From assembly GCF_019956415.1 (NCBI RefSeq), contig NZ_JAHBDK010000049.1, positions 1-42,571 of the forward strand: a DNA stretch of 42,571 bases. Direction: 5' to 3'. Every line of letters begins with the position of its first letter. Position 1 is the first letter of the stretch. This stretch comes from Pseudomonas sp. GL-B-19 (GTDB lineage: Bacteria > Pseudomonadota > Gammaproteobacteria > Pseudomonadales > Pseudomonadaceae). The notes below the pieces were generated by a model. That model ran no database searches. It saw only the letters and a list, made by a program, of their open reading frames with translations, and was not told where the DNA came from. The translations under genes were made by a program, and so were the position numbers. Shown one piece after another: positions 39,847-42,571 of the stretch.

Positions 39847-42513
39847 ATGGATTGCATAGAGCCCCAACTGATCCTCAAAACGACACCGCCGCGTAGTCAG
39901 AAATCAGCACGGATGCGAAACCGCCTGGGTATCCATACCCAGGAACTGACAGACAAGGTGGTGATCGCTGTTCAAGCGCCGGCAGGCTTCGGCAAAACCT
40001 TTCTGCTGACCCAATGGCGCCGTGAATGTTTGTCTCACGGCGCAGTGGTGGCCTGGATTACGCTGGATGCACAAGATGATGGTGCTCGTTTTGTCCAGGG
40101 GCTGGGAGCTGCCATGGCAATTGGCAGCGGTCGGCCGTCGTTTGCCCGCGCATTCGAGCCTATTGCGGGACTGGGGCGTGACGAACAGGAAGGGCTGACG
40201 CAGTGGTTGGCGGAAGTGGCTGATCTGGGTAGTGAAACCGTATTGATTCTGGATGAAGTGGATACCCTGCCCGAGCTGACGATCCGTTACTCCTTGACGT
40301 ACCTGTTGCACAACGCGCCGGCCAATTTGCGCATCATCATGGCCTCTCGCACACGGTTGAATCTGCAAGTGACCGACCTCGCGGCAAGAGGGCTTTTCAC
40401 GACGATCATGACTGCGGCTTTACGACTGAATGTGGAAGAGGCGGTCGCCATCCTCAATGACCGTTTCGGCGCAAGGGTTGATGCCGACCTCTGCGTGCGG
40501 CTGCACGAGATAACCGAAGGCTGGCCGCTTGGCCTGCAATTAGCGATTTCGGCGTTGGAGAAGAGCCCGAATCGAAGTGCGGCAGTCGAAGAGTTGTCGA
40601 CTTGTCTGGGTGATATCCAGCGTTATTTCGTCGACAGTCTGGTCGCACATCTTCGGGAGGAGCAGGTTCGCTTTCTGACTGGCATTGCATTGTTGGAAAT
40701 GGTCCAGCCCTTGTTATGTGAGGCGCTGACGGGCAACTCTCGCTCGGGTGAATTACTGAAGGAATTGTGTGCCTCGACACCGATTTTTGTTGAAAGTATC
40801 GACAGTGACTGGGTGCGCATCCATCCATTGGCGCGGGAATTTCTGCTCGGTCGTTTTGCCGACTTGCCGTTGGAGGAACGTCAGGGTTATCACCGGCGCG
40901 GCGCTGTATGGCTGGAGCACCACGGTTTCCTGGAGCAGGCCGCCCGGCAATATCTGTTGGCCGGCATGCCCCAGCCGGCCTATACGTTGATCGGCAAATG
41001 CCTGTACGAAGTCATGTTGCAAGGGCAGTTCAGCCGGGTGCTGGAGTGGGTCGAGGAGCTTGGTCCCGCTGACGTATTGTCGCATCCGCGCATCTGCCTG
41101 GCGGCGGCCTGGACATTAGCATTGGGAGAGCGTCAGGCAGAAGCGGCGCAATTGATTGCTGCTATTGAACAGCATCCGTCCGCCGACGAGGCGACACGTT
41201 GTGAAGCTGCCGCCATCGCCGCCGCAGCCGCCTACTTTGCGGACCATCCGGATGAATCGCATGAACTCATCATGCCTTGGGTCGATCGATTGCCTTCATT
41301 CTCAATCAAGGTGCAAGCCATTGTCGCGAGCCAGATCGCCCGGCTGACGCTGTTGCAGGGACAACCGGAGAAAGCCCGACGAATCCTTCAGCGAGCACCG
41401 ATTTACGCGGGTAGTCCTGGCCTTGATGCCATACGCGGGTATGGCGAGTGGGTGGTCGGTCTTGCTTATTTATACGAGGGTCGAATGGTGTCGGCGCGCA
41501 CGGCGTTGCACGACAGCCTGTTGCATGCCGAACGGGACATCGGTCGGCGCAGTCCGGTGGCGGTCATTTTAGCGAGCGCTCTGGCGACAGTGTTGCTGGA
41601 ACAGGGGGAGATTCAGGAATCCGCTACGGTGCTGGCGAACAGGCTGGATATCGTTGAACGATTGGCGTCCCCCGATGCCATTGTGCAGGGTTTTCTCGCC
41701 GCCGCTCGACTGGCTTCAATCCAGGGGCAGGGCCATCGCGGGCAGGATCTGCTAGAGGCGTTATTCGCCCTTGGAGAAGAGCGAAATATTCCACGATTTT
41801 GCATTGCCTCCCTGGGAGAACAAATACGCCTGCATGCCTTGCAGGGACGCAGCGATACCTGTCAGGCATTATGGCGACGGCTGGACAGTTTCACGCCGGT
41901 TATTGCCCGTGAGCGAGCAGGGTTGCTTGGTCCGGAGCTGGACTTGCTGGCCGGGGTAGCCAACGCTTATGCCTTACTGGCCCAACGTGATTGGGAGGCT
42001 ATGCTGGCGGTGCTGGACAAGGTTAGCGAAACAGCCGAATACCTGCGTCGTGGGCGAGACATCGTGCAGATCAAGCTGCTCAGGGCACTTGCACTTCGGG
42101 CGACCGGACAGGGCGGCACTGACTATTTGCTGGAGGCTGTCAGCCTCGCGCAAGAAAACGGTATGTTACGCGTGGTGCAGGACACCCATCCGGACCTGAT
42201 CAAATGGGAGCAGACGCTCCAGCGTGATACGGTCAATTTGCTCGCGGCGACCTCTACGCCCGCACCTGTTCCGCGACCGGAATCCACCCCATTGAGCGTG
42301 TCCCCAAGTCGTCTTTTGACGCCCAAGGAGCGCGAGGTGTTGCAGTTATTGGCTCGCAACCTGTCCAACAAGCAAATCGCCCTGGCGCTGAATGTCGGCG
42401 AGGAAACCGTGAAGTGGCACCTGAAAAACCTGTTTGGAAAATTCCAGGCCGGCACAAGACAGCATGTTGTCGCGCGTGCATACATGCTGGGAATTCTCGA
42501 GACAGCGGGCTAA
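39847..42513 (+). CDS. MalT-like (LAL-type) LuxR-family regulator
   Basis: 888 aa. A STAND ATPase domain opens with Walker A APAGFGKTFLL near 41-51 and Walker B VLILDEVD near 133-140. A TPR-like helical region (about 340-790) and a C-terminal LuxR HTH follow: LTPKEREVLQLLARNLSNKQ near 823-842, then VGEETVKWHLKNLFGKF. MalT-type proteins oligomerise on binding ATP and an inducer. The inducer may relate to the neighbouring catabolic run or to genes beyond the window. 268 bp without a supported gene separate it from the AraC gene. AGGG lies about ten bases before ATG. Confidence 0.93.
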   Translation: MDCIEPQLILKTTPPRSQKSARMRNRLGIHTQELTDKVVIAVQAPAGFGKTFLLTQWRRECLSHGAVVAWITLDAQDDGARFVQGLGAAMAIGSGRPSFARAFEPIAGLGRDEQEGLTQWLAEVADLGSETVLILDEVDTLPELTIRYSLTYLLHNAPANLRIIMASRTRLNLQVTDLAARGLFTTIMTAALRLNVEEAVAILNDRFGARVDADLCVRLHEITEGWPLGLQLAISALEKSPNRSAAVEELSTCLGDIQRYFVDSLVAHLREEQVRFLTGIALLEMVQPLLCEALTGNSRSGELLKELCASTPIFVESIDSDWVRIHPLAREFLLGRFADLPLEERQGYHRRGAVWLEHHGFLEQAARQYLLAGMPQPAYTLIGKCLYEVMLQGQFSRVLEWVEELGPADVLSHPRICLAAAWTLALGERQAEAAQLIAAIEQHPSADEATRCEAAAIAAAAAYFADHPDESHELIMPWVDRLPSFSIKVQAIVASQIARLTLLQGQPEKARRILQRAPIYAGSPGLDAIRGYGEWVVGLAYLYEGRMVSARTALHDSLLHAERDIGRRSPVAVILASALATVLLEQGEIQESATVLANRLDIVERLASPDAIVQGFLAAARLASIQGQGHRGQDLLEALFALGEERNIPRFCIASLGEQIRLHALQGRSDTCQALWRRLDSFTPVIARERAGLLGPELDLLAGVANAYALLAQRDWEAMLAVLDKVSETAEYLRRGRDIVQIKLLRALALRATGQGGTDYLLEAVSLAQENGMLRVVQDTHPDLIKWEQTLQRDTVNLLAATSTPAPVPRPESTPLSVSPSRLLTPKEREVLQLLARNLSNKQIALALNVGEETVKWHLKNLFGKFQAGTRQHVVARAYMLGILETAG

Positions 42514-42528
42514 TGCGAGTCCACCACC

Positions 42529-42553
42529 CGAGGTGATCCGTTCGGATCATCCT
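42529..42553 (+). terminator. Hairpin after the MalT-like gene
   Basis: AGG-TGATCC pairs with GGATCA-TCCT around GTTC with one bulge, 18 bases after the stop; no T tract. The run of about ten C after it ends the window and may be a contig-end artefact. Confidence 0.35.
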
Positions 42554-42571
42554 TCAATCCCCCCCCCCGCC

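Noticed and set aside
39600..39896. 98-codon plus frame between the AraC and MalT-like genes
   Set aside because: No ribosome site, overlaps the start of the MalT-like gene, and shows no motif.
42559..42571. Run of about ten C at the window end
   Set aside because: Probably a contig-end or sequencing artefact rather than a biological repeat.
1..42571. CRISPR array, rRNA, insertion sequence
   Set aside because: No regularly spaced direct repeats, no rRNA sequence and no transposase were seen; the repeats present are REP palindromes and the att duplication.

Overview
The window reads as chromosome of a Pseudomonas of the fluorescens group. The basis is the order of recognisable genes (glutaredoxin, folE, Smr protein, prmB, aroC, MFS transporter, mtnD), the Pseudomonas-type REP palindromes scattered between genes, and the high G+C. 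No database search was possible, so all names come from motifs and family memory.

Left part, 1-5100. folE (GTP cyclohydrolase I) was the target of an integrating element. A 26-bp piece of its 5' coding sequence occurs twice, at 1258-1283 and 4392-4417, about 3.1 kb apart. The original ATG and first codons of folE are now stranded at 4382-4423, while the folE body starts from a GTG supplied by the element. The element is a wrecked prophage: a C-terminal integrase piece with its first catalytic arginine changed to tryptophan abuts a truncated, frameshifted DUF2514 (Rz/spanin-like) gene. An intact acyltransferase-3 gene follows as likely cargo.

Central core, 4495-29622. It holds an Smr protein, a cysteine-hydrolase homologue without its cysteine, prmB, aroC, and an MFS transporter. 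The methionine-salvage locus has shrunk to mtnD plus a scar of mtnB. Next come a DUF3509 gene with a sigma-54-like promoter, a FATP-type acyl-CoA synthetase, an ankyrin protein, small conserved genes and an RraB homologue. A circularly permuted ATP-grasp / alpha-E / transglutaminase operon follows, then a cytochrome c, a thiolase plus FadB-like pair, a glutamine amidotransferase, a CorA transporter, a PlsC-type acyltransferase and a crotonase. REP pairs lie between many convergent genes. An orphan minus-strand terminator at 17593-17616 suggests an unannotated small RNA.

Right part, 29864-42571. A tRNA-Ser(GGA) gene with a good promoter is followed by two small unknown genes and the C-terminal scrap of a second tyrosine recombinase. 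That scrap is fused to the edge of an accessory block. The block has a minus-strand run of membrane protein, SDR, SCP-x-like thiolase, AMP-dependent CoA ligase, saccharopine-dehydrogenase-like reductase, acyl-CoA dehydrogenase and NmrA-like protein, divergent from an AraC regulator, with a large MalT-like LuxR regulator beyond. It looks like an inducible beta-oxidation-type pathway for an unidentified hydrophobic acid, and it is the best candidate here for an undescribed system.
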